Part shown: positions 24,685 to 34,719 of the stretch, in pieces | Position numbering within the stretch: position 1 is the first letter of the stretch | How the letters are laid out: each line of letters starts with the position of its first letter | NCBI RefSeq assembly: GCF_003063315.1 | Contig: NZ_NERV01000003.1 | Location: forward strand, 248,001 to 312,000 | Reading direction: 5' to 3' | Origin: Limnohabitans sp. T6-5 | GTDB lineage: Bacteria > Pseudomonadota > Gammaproteobacteria > Burkholderiales > Burkholderiaceae_C | Length of the DNA stretch: 64,000 nucleotides | Notes under the pieces: model-generated | Database searches by the model: none | The model's input: the letters and a program-made list of their open reading frames with translations, nothing else | Told to the model about the DNA's origin: nothing | Program-made: the position numbers and the translations under genes

Positions 24685-24852
24685 GGTTCAGAGTGATGAT
24701 TTCATCCAGTACAGAGCTTGCAGCATGGCGGACCCCCAAGGCAACCACCTTGGCGACTTCGTTGCGGGGTGCAGGCATTTCGTGGCTCGGCGCATCAAGT
24801 ACCATTGCCCAGGTTCAAATCGCCGGATCCCGGGTTTTAACGGAGAAAAGCC

Positions 24853-25230
24853 ATGTTCAGCCATGTGATGTTGGGTGTGAATGACCTTGAGGTCTCGAAG
24901 AAGTTTTACGACGCCGTGCTCAGCACACTGGGCCATGGCCCCGGTGTAGCCAACAAAAACCGCTACTTCTACCGCAGCCCCACTGGCACGTTTGCCATCA
25001 CCACGCCCATCAACGGTGAGCCTGCATGCCATGGCAATGGCAGCACGATCGGTTTTACGGTGCAGTCGGCCGAGCAAGGCGATGCCTTTCATGCGGCAGG
25101 TGTGGCCAACGGTGGCACCACCTGCGAAGACCCACCGGGTTTCCGCGAAACGCCAGCGGGCAAGCTGTACCTGGCCTATCTGCGCGACCCGGACGGCAAC
25201 AAGCTCTGCGCCTTGCATCGCCCTGGATGA
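24853..25230 (+). CDS. VOC-superfamily (glyoxalase/bleomycin-resistance-like) protein
   Basis: A 125-residue two-repeat beta-alpha-beta-beta-beta protein: FSHVMLGVNDLEVSKKFYDA at the N-terminus and YLAYLRDPDGNKLCALHRP at the C-terminus are typical. Metal ligand candidates are His4 and a mid-protein region; no specific substrate is indicated. The stop overlaps the RIO kinase start (ATGA). TAACGGAG precedes ATG 24853. Confidence 0.88.
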   Translation: MFSHVMLGVNDLEVSKKFYDAVLSTLGHGPGVANKNRYFYRSPTGTFAITTPINGEPACHGNGSTIGFTVQSAEQGDAFHAAGVANGGTTCEDPPGFRETPAGKLYLAYLRDPDGNKLCALHRPG

Positions 25231-26108
25231 AGGCTCCCCCCCGACTGCAGGCCCTCCTGGAAGAGGGCCTGATCGACACCGTGGTTCGCCAGCTCATGAG
25301 TGGCAAAGAGGCCATGGTGTTTGTGGTGCGCTGCGGGGACGAGACCCGCTGCGCCAAGATTTACAAAGAAGCCACGCACCGCAGTTTTCGCCAAGCGGTG
25401 GATTACACCGAAAACCGCAAGGTCAAAAACTCGCGCTCAGCCCGGGCCATGGCCAAGGGCAGCAAGTTTGGCAGGCAAGAGCAAGAAGCCGCCTGGCAAA
25501 GCGCCGAAGTGGATGCGCTTTACCGCTTGGCCGCAGCCGGCGTGCGGGTGCCCAGACCCTACAACTTTTTTGACGGCGTGCTGCTCATGGAGCTGGTGAC
25601 CGACGCCCATGGCGACGCGGCCCCGCGCCTGAACGATGTGGCCTTCACGCCAGAACAAGCCCTGCAACACCACGCCACCTTGATTGCCGAGGTGGTGCGC
25701 ATGTTGTGCGCGGGTGTGGTGCATGGCGACTTGTCTGAGTTCAACATCTTGCTGGCCCACATCCCTGGCGATGGCGATCACCCCGGCGTGGACGAGCCGG
25801 TCATCATCGACCTGCCCCAAGCGGTGGACGCTGCGGGCAACAACCACGCGCAAAGCATGTTGCTGCGCGATGTGGGCAATCTGCGTGATTTCTTTGGGCA
25901 GTTTGCGCCCCAGTTGTTGAAGACCGAATACGGCCCCGAAATCTGGCGCTTGTACCAAGCGGGTCTGCTGAGCCATGAGACACCGCTGACAGGACATTTC
26001 GAACGCTCTACTGCCGACGTTGATATGGTGGCGGTGCTGCGTGAAATTGACGATGCCCGTGATGAAGAAGCGGCCCGTCGCTTGCGCATGGCCATGCCTG
26101 CGGGGTGA
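25227..26108 (+). CDS. RIO-type serine protein kinase (bacterial RIO1-like)
   Basis: A 293-residue kinase. The ATP-binding segment GKEAMVFVVRCGDETRCAKI (about residues 25-44) contains the catalytic Lys; the catalytic loop is VVHGDLSEFNILL and the metal-binding motif IIDLPQAVD, as in RIO kinases. Related bacterial proteins (PA4780 type) are autophosphorylating. It is translationally coupled to the VOC gene by a 4-bp overlap and is followed after 12 bp by the DTW-domain gene. Confidence 0.92.
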   Translation: MKAPPRLQALLEEGLIDTVVRQLMSGKEAMVFVVRCGDETRCAKIYKEATHRSFRQAVDYTENRKVKNSRSARAMAKGSKFGRQEQEAAWQSAEVDALYRLAAAGVRVPRPYNFFDGVLLMELVTDAHGDAAPRLNDVAFTPEQALQHHATLIAEVVRMLCAGVVHGDLSEFNILLAHIPGDGDHPGVDEPVIIDLPQAVDAAGNNHAQSMLLRDVGNLRDFFGQFAPQLLKTEYGPEIWRLYQAGLLSHETPLTGHFERSTADVDMVAVLREIDDARDEEAARRLRMAMPAG

Positions 26109-26120
26109 GGGCTGGAAATT

Positions 26121-26891
26121 TTGTCTACGCCGCCCGTCTCTATCGTCAAGTCACCTTCCTCGGTCGAGCCACATGCCGTCTCGCGGTTGCGTAGCGCCCG
26201 TCTGGCCCGAAGTGCCAAACCTTTTCTGGCCCGGGGTGGCATCAAGGGTGAGCGCTGCGCTGGCTGTCGCTTGGTGCCCAGCCATTGCATGTGTGGTGTG
26301 CGGCCCGTGGTGTCCACGCAGTCGGGCATGTGTTTGCTGATGGCGGACATTGAGCCCCTCAAGCCCAGCAACACGGGCTGGCTGATCGCCGATGTGGTGC
26401 AAGACACTTTCGCCTTTGGCTGGGCGCGCACCGAAGTCGATCCCGCCTTGCTGGCGCTGCTGGCCGATCCGCAATGGCAGCCTTATGTGGTGTTTCCGGG
26501 CGAGTTTGTGGCGACCGATCGGGTTGTACACGAAGTGCAGAGCCTGACGCCTCACAAACGACCCTTGTTTATCTTGCTTGACGCCACTTGGCCTGAAGCC
26601 CGCAAGATGTTCCGCAAAAGCCCTTACCTGGATGCCTTGCCGGTGCTGAGCCTCAAGCCTGAACAGGTCTCGCGCTACCAGCTGCGTCGCTCCCGGCGGG
26701 ATGACCACTTTTGCACCAGTGAGGTTGCATCGCTGTGCCTGGACTTGGCGGGCGAGGCCCATGCCGCGTGCACCCTGCAGGCCTATCTGGATGTGTATAC
26801 CCACCATTACCTGCAAGCCAAACACCAGCTGCCACCCGATTGGGACGGCGCGGCCCATCACGGACTGCGTGATTTGGAAGTGAATTTCTGA
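26121..26891 (+). CDS. tRNA-uridine aminocarboxypropyltransferase (DTW domain), TTG start
   Basis: A 256-residue protein. An N-terminal zinc-binding CAGCRLVPSHCMCGVRP cluster (near residues 46-62) and the family motif LLDATWPEARKM (D-x-TW, near 153-164) place it in the DTW/TapT family, which transfers an aminocarboxypropyl group from SAM to U47 or similar in tRNA. It has no ATG near the start; TTG 26121 preceded by GGAAA is the best choice. Likely in an operon with the RIO kinase. Confidence 0.88.
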   Translation: MSTPPVSIVKSPSSVEPHAVSRLRSARLARSAKPFLARGGIKGERCAGCRLVPSHCMCGVRPVVSTQSGMCLLMADIEPLKPSNTGWLIADVVQDTFAFGWARTEVDPALLALLADPQWQPYVVFPGEFVATDRVVHEVQSLTPHKRPLFILLDATWPEARKMFRKSPYLDALPVLSLKPEQVSRYQLRRSRRDDHFCTSEVASLCLDLAGEAHAACTLQAYLDVYTHHYLQAKHQLPPDWDGAAHHGLRDLEVNF

Positions 26892-26962
26892 AAGAGCTCG
26901 AGGCAAATTGGCCGAAGCGTTGGCGTTCATTGGGCAATCGTCATGCCGTCGTCCCATGCATT

Positions 26963-26985
26963 CGCTATTCTTTAATAAAATAGCG
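26963..26985. promoter_or_regulatory. ModE-like box upstream of modE
   Basis: CGCTATT and AATAGCG are perfect 7-bp inverted arms around a 9-bp AT-rich centre (CTTTAATAA). The arms match the molybdate-ModE consensus (CGCTATAT-spacer-TATAGCG type). It lies 156 bp before the modE start. An almost identical left half and the same total length recur at 27915-27937. Confidence 0.7.
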
Positions 26986-27140
26986 TCAACGTGAAAAAGA
27001 GATCATCCAGCTGACCATACCCATTGCATTGGCATGGTACGTTGGCATGTTCAATTCGTGTGGGTAAAACCCAAGGCCGCGTCAGTGCCATGGCATGCGC
27101 GCCCATTTTGAAACGACTGAATTGAAGAGGTTGGCACACC

Positions 27141-27902
27141 ATGGACATCACGCAGTTGCATGTAGACAAGGCCCTGAGTAACGAGGTGGTTGACAAACGT
27201 CTGGACATCTTGCGGCGCATCGGTGATACAGGTTCCATCTCTGAAGCTGCCAGGCAAGCCGGGGTCAGTTACAAAGGTGCTTGGCAAGCCATTGACACGC
27301 TGACCAATTTGGCTGGCACGGCCTTGTTGCATCGCAATGTCGGTGGATCTGGCGGCGGCGGCGCCACCTTGACTGCTGCTGGCGTGGCCTTGCTTGAAGC
27401 CGCCGAACAATTGAACGCCGCCAAGAGGGCCGCGCTCCAAAAACTGAACCAAGGTATTGGGCCTCAGGCAGGAGAGCGTCAACGTTATGGCGCCTTGAGT
27501 TTGCGCACCAGCATGCGCAATCAATTCCCGTGTTCTATTGGGAAGTTGCAAAAATCAGGATCAGCAGTTCGTGTGGAATTGAGATTGCCCGGCAAGACCT
27601 CGTTGTTTTCGAGAGTCACCCAAGAAAGTGTTGAACTGCTCAACCTTCAGGCGGGAGATGAGGTCTTTGCCCTGTGCAAAGCCACGGCGGTCAGCGTTTC
27701 GACTTCTGAGCATGCCCATGGCAATGCCGTTCATGGCGTGGTCACAAGAGCCTCTCGGGGAAGGGCGACAGGAGAGATCGGCTTGTTGCTCGACTGCGGC
27801 TTGCAAATGGTAGGTTTCGCACAAGCAGGGTTTGAATTGAAAGTTCGGCAGCGGGCTGTGGCCAATTTTGAAGAAACGGCGGTGGTGATTGCGTTGCCTT
27901 AA
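27141..27902 (+). CDS. modE: Molybdate-dependent transcriptional regulator ModE
   Basis: A 253-residue regulator: N-terminal LysR-type winged helix (RLDILRRIGDTGSISEAARQ then AGVSYKGAWQAIDTLTNLAG, about residues 20-59) and a C-terminal tandem of Mop molybdate-binding repeats (LSLRTSMRNQFPCSIGKLQK; EVFALCKATAVSV; GLLLDCGLQMVGFAQAG). It represses modABC when molybdate is abundant. It lies directly upstream of modA, with a ModE-like box on each side. Confidence 0.94.
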   Translation: MDITQLHVDKALSNEVVDKRLDILRRIGDTGSISEAARQAGVSYKGAWQAIDTLTNLAGTALLHRNVGGSGGGGATLTAAGVALLEAAEQLNAAKRAALQKLNQGIGPQAGERQRYGALSLRTSMRNQFPCSIGKLQKSGSAVRVELRLPGKTSLFSRVTQESVELLNLQAGDEVFALCKATAVSVSTSEHAHGNAVHGVVTRASRGRATGEIGLLLDCGLQMVGFAQAGFELKVRQRAVANFEETAVVIALP

Positions 27903-27914
27903 TGGGTGATGTTG

Positions 27915-27937
27915 CGCTATTCTTTATATTCATACCG
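27915..27937. promoter_or_regulatory. ModE-like box upstream of modA
   Basis: CGCTATT, a 9-bp centre (CTTTATATT) and CATACCG give the same 23-bp layout as the box at 26963, with the left arm identical and the right arm degenerate. It ends about 42 bp before the modA ATG, the expected place for repression of the transporter operon. Confidence 0.68.
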
Positions 27938-27964
27938 AATGATAAGATCGCCGTTCAACTTTAG

Positions 27965-28726
<762 letters not shown>

Positions 28727-28858
28727 AGCATGAATTGCCTGAGCAACAGCAAATCTTGTGTTCATCCATGGGGAATACATGCGTCACCGCGATGGGCTGG
28801 GTATGCTGTATGCATTCACACATTGCCGCCAATCACCCCATGACACCAGAGACCTTTG

Positions 28859-29548
28859 ATGATGCCCCCGCTGACAGATGAAGCCTGGCAAGCTGTTTTG
28901 CTCACGGTGAGGTTGGCATCGTGGGCAACGGCGGTGCTGTTGCTGGTGGCCACACCGCTGGCGTGGTGGCTGTCCCAAACCCGTTCCCCCTGGAAAGCCC
29001 CGTTGAGTGCCTTGCTGACCTTGCCTTTGGTATTGCCGCCATCCGTGCTGGGCTTTTACCTGCTGGTGGCGCTCGGGCCGCATGGCCCACTTGGACAACT
29101 GACGCAGCTGCTGGGCTGGGGAGTGCTGTCCTTCACATTCACCGGCTTGTTGATTGGCTCGGTGATTTTTTCTCTGCCGTTTGCTGTGCAGCCCATACAG
29201 CATGCCTTCGAGGCCATGGGCAGTCGTCCGCTGGAGGTCGCCGCCACATTGCGGGCCAGCCCGATTGATGCTTTTTTTTCGGTGGCGCTGTTGCAAGCGC
29301 GTGGGGGCTTGCTCACCGCCGCCATATTGAGCTTTGCGCACACCGTGGGTGAGTTTGGTGTGGTGCTCATGATTGGCGGCAACATTCCTGGCCAGACGCG
29401 GGTCATCTCAACGCAGATCTACGGCCATGTAGAAGCCATGGAATACACACAGGCCCATGGGTTGGCCGGGGGCATGGTGTTGTTTTCCTTCCTGGTGCTC
29501 CTGTGTCTGGCTTTGCTGAAAAACCGCAACGTTCGGGTGCTGCCTTGA
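28859..29548 (+). CDS. modB: Molybdate ABC importer permease
   Basis: A 229-residue permease with five hydrophobic segments. [20 protein letters not shown] is the signature of ModB; the EAA-type coupling loop is [20 protein letters not shown], and [18 protein letters not shown] is highly conserved in molybdate permeases. A 132-bp gap precedes it. Its TGA overlaps the modC start (TTGA). Confidence 0.94.
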   Translation: MMPPLTDEAWQAVLLTVRLASWATAVLLLVATPLAWWLSQTRSPWKAPLSALLTLPLVLPPSVLGFYLLVALGPHGPLGQLTQLLGWGVLSFTFTGLLIGSVIFSLPFAVQPIQHAFEAMGSRPLEVAATLRASPIDAFFSVALLQARGGLLTAAILSFAHTVGEFGVVLMIGGNIPGQTRVISTQIYGHVEAMEYTQAHGLAGGMVLFSFLVLLCLALLKNRNVRVLP

Positions 29549-30630
29549 GTGCTGAAGAATTGATCGTTCAACTGACGCTGCCGCGTGCAGACTTTGAGCT
29601 GAAGGTGGATTTGCACCTGCCTGCGCAAGGCATCAGCGTGTTGTTTGGTGCCTCGGGCTCGGGCAAAACCAGTGTGCTGCGTTGCGTGGCAGGCCTAGAG
29701 CGGGCGCGCGATGCAAAAGTGATCGTGGCGGGGGAGGTCTGGCAAGACGATCTATCGGGAGTCTTCTTGCCAACGCACCGCCGTGCTTTGGGCTATGTCT
29801 TTCAGGAGTCCAGCCTGTTCGAGCATCTGGATGTCATGGGCAACCTCCGTTATGGCCTGCAGCGCGCGCGCTCGCCGCAAGCTGAACAGACTTTGCAGCT
29901 TGCTATTGAGTTGCTGGGCATTGCCCACCTGTTGCGCAGGCCACCCGATCAGCTGTCGGGTGGGGAGCGCCAGCGGGTCGCCATTGCACGGGCCTTGGCC
30001 ACTGCGCCTCGCATCTTGCTGCTTGATGAGCCGATGGCTGCACTCGATCAGGCGCGACGCCTGGAAATTTTGCCGTGGTTAGAGCGTTTGCGTGACGAAC
30101 TTCACATTCCCATGTTGTATGTCACCCATTCGGCGGATGAGCTGGCACGCTTGGCCAATCACCTCGTGGTCATGGCATCGGGTCGTGTTCAGTCGGCCGG
30201 TGCCGTGGGCGAGGTTTTGGCCTCTATCGATCCGCCGATGATGGTGGGTGACGATGTGGGCGCTTTGCTGCATGGGCGCGTGGTCGAGCGCGATGCGCAG
30301 TGGCATTTGGCCAGCGTGGCCATTGATGGCGGGGTCTTGTGGTTGCGTGACAGTGGTTTGCCTGTGGGCCAAACGGTGCGCTTGCGTGTATTGGCCCGGG
30401 ATGTGAGTTTGACCACGACGGAGCCGGGCCACACCAGCATTCAGAACCACCTGCCCTGTGTGCTCGACGCCATTGCACCGGATGTGCATCCTTCACAAGT
30501 GCTGGTCCGTGTTCGCTGTGGTGAATCGGTGTTGCTCGCCCGCATTACACGGCGCGCGCTGGATACTTTGGGTCTCTTGCCCGGTCATGCGGCTTGGGTG
30601 CAGGTCAAATCCGTGGCGATTGCGCAATAG
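29545..30630 (+). CDS. modC: Molybdate ABC importer ATPase, TTG start
   Basis: A 361-residue ATPase: Walker A GASGSGKT (35-42), signature LSGGE (137-141), Walker B ILLLDEP (157-163), H-loop THS near 195, and a C-terminal Mop/TOBE domain ([20 protein letters not shown] then [11 protein letters not shown]) that senses molybdate. I place the start at TTG 29545, overlapping the modB stop; the longer frame would add residues translated from the modB tail. Confidence 0.93.
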   Translation: MSAEELIVQLTLPRADFELKVDLHLPAQGISVLFGASGSGKTSVLRCVAGLERARDAKVIVAGEVWQDDLSGVFLPTHRRALGYVFQESSLFEHLDVMGNLRYGLQRARSPQAEQTLQLAIELLGIAHLLRRPPDQLSGGERQRVAIARALATAPRILLLDEPMAALDQARRLEILPWLERLRDELHIPMLYVTHSADELARLANHLVVMASGRVQSAGAVGEVLASIDPPMMVGDDVGALLHGRVVERDAQWHLASVAIDGGVLWLRDSGLPVGQTVRLRVLARDVSLTTTEPGHTSIQNHLPCVLDAIAPDVHPSQVLVRVRCGESVLLARITRRALDTLGLLPGHAAWVQVKSVAIAQ

Positions 30631-30662
30631 TCAACGCCTGACCAGAACCCGACTTTGACGGT

Positions 30663-31301
30663 TCAAGCCCGATAAGCCTGCACAAATGCCAAAGCCTGCG
30701 CCCGCACCTGATCTGCACTGCGCCCCAGCGTATACAAGGCCGAGCCCAATCCAAAGCCGCTGGCGCCTGCGGCGCGGTAAGTGGCCATGTTGTCGGGCGT
30801 GATGCCGCCCACGGGCACCAAGGCGGCGTCTTGGGGCAGCACGGCCCGCAGGGCTTTGACGGTGGCAGGTGAAATCATCTCGGCCGGGAAGAGCTTGAGC
30901 CCATGGGCACCGGCGTCCAGCGCGGCAAAGGCTTCTGTGGGCGTGGCCACGCCGGGCAGCACCACCATGCCCAGTGCCAGGGCCTGCGCGACCACGGCCG
31001 GATTGAAATGGGGGGCGACGACCAGACGACCGCCCGCAGCGTGAACGTCTTTGACCTGCTGCGCATTCAGCACGGTGCCTGCACCGACCAGCGCTTGAGG
31101 AAACTGCGCCGACAAAGCAGCGATGCTTTGCAAAGGCTCGGGTGAGTTCAGTGGCACCTCGATGATGGCAAAGCCGCTGCCCACCAGCGCCTCGCCCACG
31201 GCCGGGGCCTCTGCGGGGGTGAGTCCGCGCAAGATAGCGATCAATGGCAGCTGGGCCATGGCCTGGGCCAGGGTGTGGGCGGGGGTGTTCGTCGATGTCA
31301 T
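30663..31301 (-). CDS. dgoA: 2-dehydro-3-deoxy-6-phosphogalactonate aldolase
   Basis: A 212-residue class I aldolase of the Eda/DgoA family. LPLIAILRGLTPAEAPAVGE then ALVGSGFAIIEVPLNSPEP is the DgoA-type N-terminus (Glu in IIEVPLNSPE). GAGTVLNAQQV, the Schiff-base Lys in HGLKLFPAEMISPATVKALR and VGGITPDNMATY follow. It splits KDPGal to pyruvate and glyceraldehyde-3-phosphate. It is the second aldolase in the window besides eda and lies 50 bp downstream of dgoK with a REP-like element between. Confidence 0.93.
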   Translation of the reverse strand: MTSTNTPAHTLAQAMAQLPLIAILRGLTPAEAPAVGEALVGSGFAIIEVPLNSPEPLQSIAALSAQFPQALVGAGTVLNAQQVKDVHAAGGRLVVAPHFNPAVVAQALALGMVVLPGVATPTEAFAALDAGAHGLKLFPAEMISPATVKALRAVLPQDAALVPVGGITPDNMATYRAAGASGFGLGSALYTLGRSADQVRAQALAFVQAYRA

Positions 31302-31312
31302 GGTGGTTTTGT

Positions 31313-31336
31313 GTAGGAGCGGCGCCCTCGCCGCGA
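31313..31336. repeat. REP-like palindrome between dgoK and dgoA
   Basis: GTAGGAGCGGCGCCCTCGCC followed by GCGA contains the hairpin GGCG-CCCT-CGCC. It is the same family as the elements at 48828-49047 (GGAGC-x-x-CGCCCTCG-x-x-GC). It lies 16 bp upstream... on the gene map, between the dgoK stop and the dgoA start. Confidence 0.75.
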
Positions 31337-31351
31337 TAAAGGGTCAAAGAG

Positions 31352-32242
31352 TCAACAAGCCGAGGCCAGCGCAAACAAGCCCGCCCAAGTGGCCTCGGCC
31401 CCTCGGCTCTGGCAGGCGATGCCCAGGTGTTGCAGGGCCAAGGTGTAGCGCTGGGTGAGGGCGTTGCTGCCGATCAGAATCACGGGTGCGGAATTGGCGT
31501 TGACGGTTTGCGTGCGCAACTCTTCGCCAATCAGCAGGCCCGACAAATAACTCGGTAAGGCCGTTTCACTCATGCGTACAAACAGCCCCAGCGTGCGCAC
31601 CGCAAACAGCTTGTTCAGCACGCTGCCCGCGGTCTGGCTTTGGTCCACGCCTTGCACAAAGGCCGCTTCATCGAAGACCCCATTCAAATCCAGGGTCTTA
31701 CCCAAGATCGAGTGCTGGCTGAGCAAGGCATAGACCTCGCCGGTCATGAAGGTCTGGAAATGCGTGACGCGGCCACGGTGCACCTGCACCCATTTGCTGT
31801 GCGTGCCCGGCAGCACCAGGGTGGCGCTGTCGCGCTCGGCCAGTTGCAGGGCACCAAAGATCTGCACTTCCTCGCCGCGCATCACATCGGGCGTGTTCAG
31901 GGCGTCCTGGCCCATGCAGCTCAGGCCCGGGACCAAGGCGATGCGCTCGGCCTGCAGCCACAGCAGGTGCTGGCCCAGCTCGGCAAAGCCCGCAGGGCAG
32001 GGGCAGTAAGGCGCTTCTTGCCAGCCCTGGCGGCTGCCCGCCATGCCTGAGATCAGGCACAGGGCACCCTCTTCTTGCATCCAGTCGCCAAAGTGTTCAT
32101 GGAACACCGCTTCAAACTGGCCCGGCGGCACGGTGAGGATGCCGCGAGAAAATTCGCGTGATTCCAGCACCTGGCCGGTGGTGCCCAGCCGTGCACCTCG
32201 CAGCGAAGAGGTGCCCCAGTCGATGGCGATCAAGGGTCTCAT
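31352..32242 (-). CDS. dgoK: 2-dehydro-3-deoxygalactonokinase
   Basis: A 296-residue kinase of the DgoK family. The N-terminus IAIDWGTSSLRGARL is the phosphate-binding strand, and ISGMAGSRQGWQEAPYCPCP, FGALQLAERDSATLVLPGTH with SKWVQVHRG, and PSYLSGLLIGEELR are diagnostic. It phosphorylates KDGal for the dgoA aldolase. It overlaps the sugar kinase upstream by 4 bp (ATGA). Confidence 0.94.
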   Translation of the reverse strand: MRPLIAIDWGTSSLRGARLGTTGQVLESREFSRGILTVPPGQFEAVFHEHFGDWMQEEGALCLISGMAGSRQGWQEAPYCPCPAGFAELGQHLLWLQAERIALVPGLSCMGQDALNTPDVMRGEEVQIFGALQLAERDSATLVLPGTHSKWVQVHRGRVTHFQTFMTGEVYALLSQHSILGKTLDLNGVFDEAAFVQGVDQSQTAGSVLNKLFAVRTLGLFVRMSETALPSYLSGLLIGEELRTQTVNANSAPVILIGSNALTQRYTLALQHLGIACQSRGAEATWAGLFALASAC

Positions 32243-33201
32243 GGGGTGTGAGCTTTCATCAAAAAGTCCAGCACCGCAGCGTGCCGGGGCAGCGGGGCCA
32301 CGGCGCCATAGCCTTGCACCGACAAAGCCGCTGCGGCGTTGGCGTAGGCGGTGGCGTCCCACAGGCTGTCGCCTGCAGACAGGCGCGCCAACAGGTTGCC
32401 TGCAAAACAGTCGCCTGCGCCTGTGGCGTCCACCGCTGGCACGTTGAAGCCCGGCACGGTGCGCTGCGTTTGACCATCGCTGGCCAGTGCGCCATCGGCC
32501 CCCAGCTTGAGCACGACCTGCGCAGCGCCTTGCGCATGGCTCCAGCCGATGATGTCTCGTGCTTGGGTGAGGCCCGTGAGTGCGGTCATGTCTTCGAGGC
32601 TGGGCAAAAACAAATCGCACAGACTGGCGGCCTGGCGGATGCAAGCCTGCGCACGCGCCAGCGGCCACAGCGACAGGCGCAAGTTGGAGTCGAGTGCCAC
32701 GCGCGTGCCTACGCTGCGGGCATGCTGCATGGCGGCCAAGGCCGTGTCGCAGGCTGAGCTTGAGATCGCCAGCGAGATGCCCGACAGGTGCAGCCACTGG
32801 CTGCTGGCGATGGCGTCTTGCCAATGCGCCAAGTCTTGTGGTTGCATGCGGCTGGCCGCAGAGCCTGCACGGGCGTAACTGAAATGGTGGCCTTGCGCGT
32901 CGTGGCTCACAAAGTACATGCCGGTGGGCGCTTGGGCGTCGCGCAGCACGGTGTGGGTGTCCACGTTTTCGCGTTGCCACAAATCCATGAGGCGCTCGCC
33001 CCAACGGTCGCTGCCCAAGCGGCTCAGGTAGGCCACGCGAGCCCCGGCCCTTGCTGCGGCAATGGCGGCGTTGCTGGTATCGCCGCCAAAGCCTTGCAAG
33101 TACAGCGGAGCTTCATCGGGCTGTTGGACTTTGGTTTGATTGAACTCGACCATGGGTTCGCCAAGCGCCACGATGTCCAGGGTTCGGGTGGAGTGCTTCA
33201 T
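32239..33201 (-). CDS. kdgK: 2-keto-3-deoxygluconate kinase (PfkB family)
   Basis: A 320-residue ribokinase-like sugar kinase. GFGGDTSNAAIAAARAGARV (about residues 37-56) and the C-terminal PfkB signature VDATGAGDCFAGNLLARLSA (anion hole with catalytic Asp) are clear. Similarity to KdgK is suggested by the N-terminus LDIVALGEPMVEF. It would make KDPG for eda. Start of a three-gene unit kdgK-dgoK-dgoA that handles both the gluco- and galacto- 2-keto-3-deoxy acids. Confidence 0.88.
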   Translation of the reverse strand: MKHSTRTLDIVALGEPMVEFNQTKVQQPDEAPLYLQGFGGDTSNAAIAAARAGARVAYLSRLGSDRWGERLMDLWQRENVDTHTVLRDAQAPTGMYFVSHDAQGHHFSYARAGSAASRMQPQDLAHWQDAIASSQWLHLSGISLAISSSACDTALAAMQHARSVGTRVALDSNLRLSLWPLARAQACIRQAASLCDLFLPSLEDMTALTGLTQARDIIGWSHAQGAAQVVLKLGADGALASDGQTQRTVPGFNVPAVDATGAGDCFAGNLLARLSAGDSLWDATAYANAAAALSVQGYGAVAPLPRHAAVLDFLMKAHTP

Positions 33202-33279
33202 GTCAGAGAAGTTTTGTCAAAATGCCTTCATGTTTGAGCTTGTGCAGAATCAAGCAGCTTCAATCGGCGAGCAAAGCGT

Positions 33280-34719
33280 TTAGGTTGACGACTGAATCAA
33301 ACGGCGCAAAAATTTTCCAGCTGTTGGACCTTGAACTTGTTGATCGGCAAAAGACCACTGACCATTGACCATCACCCGCTCAATGCCTTCGCACATTTGT
33401 TGGGGCTGTTCATAAGTGGCTTTGTCCTGTATGAGGCCTGGATCCAACACCACCAAATCAGCAAATCCGCCTTCACGCAACACTCCCCGGTCGATCAGTC
33501 CGAAACGCTGGGCCGACATTCCTGTCATTTTGTGAATGGCCTCTGGCAAGCTGAACAGTTTTTCATCGCGACAATAATGTCCCAGCACGCGTGCGAAGGA
33601 GCCCCACAAGCGTGGGTGGGGGCGTTCATCATGGGGTAATCCATCGGAACCGATCATGCTCAAAGGGTGAGTCAGAACCCTGCGTACATCGTCTTCACGC
33701 ATCTGAAAATAGCAGGCCCCTCCGGGCATCAGTCGACGGCACGCCTGCCTTTGATCTGTTCGCCATTCCTGCGCGATATCAGCCAAGTAACGGCCTGCCA
33801 TTTCAGGATGCGTATCGCTGCGCGTGATCAGAATATCGATGACACCATCCACCAGATCCTCACGCAGCAAAGTGGAACCCGCACTGTAGGGGTAGACATC
33901 GGTGCCTACACTTTGGCGATGGCTGAGCCTTTCAAGCATGGCCAGCGTTTCGATGGTGCGTCCCCAGTTGCGTGGCCCTGCACATTTGTGGTGCGACATG
34001 ATCCAGGTGGCTGGACCTGCCAGCGCCGTGTCTGCCGCTTCTTGCATGGCTTCCAGTATGTCGTCCATCTCGTTGCGAATGTGTGTCACGTAAACAGCAC
34101 CGTGGCGACCAACCACGCGCACCAGAGTCTGCATTTCTTGCATGTCAGCGGCAAACGCTTGCTGGTAAAACAGGCCAGAAGATAAACCCAGTGCACCCTG
34201 ATTCAAAGCTTGATCCAGCAAGGCGGCCATGGCTTTGGATTCATCGGGAGTGGCTGCCCGATTGAGATCTGCCATGACCGTGGCTCGCAGAGTGGTGTGA
34301 CCAATCAATGCCCCGACATTGACCGCTGGTGGTTTTTTTTCAAGGGCCTTAGCGTAATCGTTCAGTTGCGCAAAACGAAATTCGGAAGTGTGAAGCAAAT
34401 CCAGTGGTGAACCCGGTGTATCACTGATCAACGGTACCAACGATAAACCGCAGTTTCCCGTGATGACGGTGGTGACGCCTTGTGATAGTTTGGCCAACAT
34501 ACTTGGGTCGCGCAGGACCATGGCATCGTCATGGGTATGCACATCGATAAAGCCAGGTGCGACAGTCAAACCCTTTATATCCAAAATTTCATCGGCATCC
34601 AGTGTCAAATTTTCACCAATGGCCACAATGCGCTCACCTTGCACACAAAGGTCAGCCGGTCTAGCGGGTGCGCCTGTACCATCCACCAATTGCGTATTGC
34701 GCAACAAAAGCGATTTCAT
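33280..34719 (-). CDS. D-aminoacylase / N-acyl-D-amino-acid deacylase
   Basis: A 479-residue amidohydrolase. VAPGFIDVHTHDDAMVLRDP (His-x-His metal ligands), GVTTVITGNCGLSL (Cys ligand of D-aminoacylases), YVTHIRNEMDDILEAMQEAA, MSHHKC and SMIGSDGLPHDERPHPRLWG (final Asp) are the D-aminoacylase signatures. It frees D-amino acids from N-acyl derivatives. I start at ATG 34719 because it overlaps the regulator stop by 4 bp (ATGA). Last gene of the operon starting at 42237. Confidence 0.93.
   Translation of the reverse strand: MKSLLLRNTQLVDGTGAPARPADLCVQGERIVAIGENLTLDADEILDIKGLTVAPGFIDVHTHDDAMVLRDPSMLAKLSQGVTTVITGNCGLSLVPLISDTPGSPLDLLHTSEFRFAQLNDYAKALEKKPPAVNVGALIGHTTLRATVMADLNRAATPDESKAMAALLDQALNQGALGLSSGLFYQQAFAADMQEMQTLVRVVGRHGAVYVTHIRNEMDDILEAMQEAADTALAGPATWIMSHHKCAGPRNWGRTIETLAMLERLSHRQSVGTDVYPYSAGSTLLREDLVDGVIDILITRSDTHPEMAGRYLADIAQEWRTDQRQACRRLMPGGACYFQMREDDVRRVLTHPLSMIGSDGLPHDERPHPRLWGSFARVLGHYCRDEKLFSLPEAIHKMTGMSAQRFGLIDRGVLREGGFADLVVLDPGLIQDKATYEQPQQMCEGIERVMVNGQWSFADQQVQGPTAGKFLRRLIQSST

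Noticed and set aside
24812..24822. GGTTCAAATCG resembling a tRNA T-loop
   Set aside because: The flanking T-stem does not pair and no cloverleaf could be folded.
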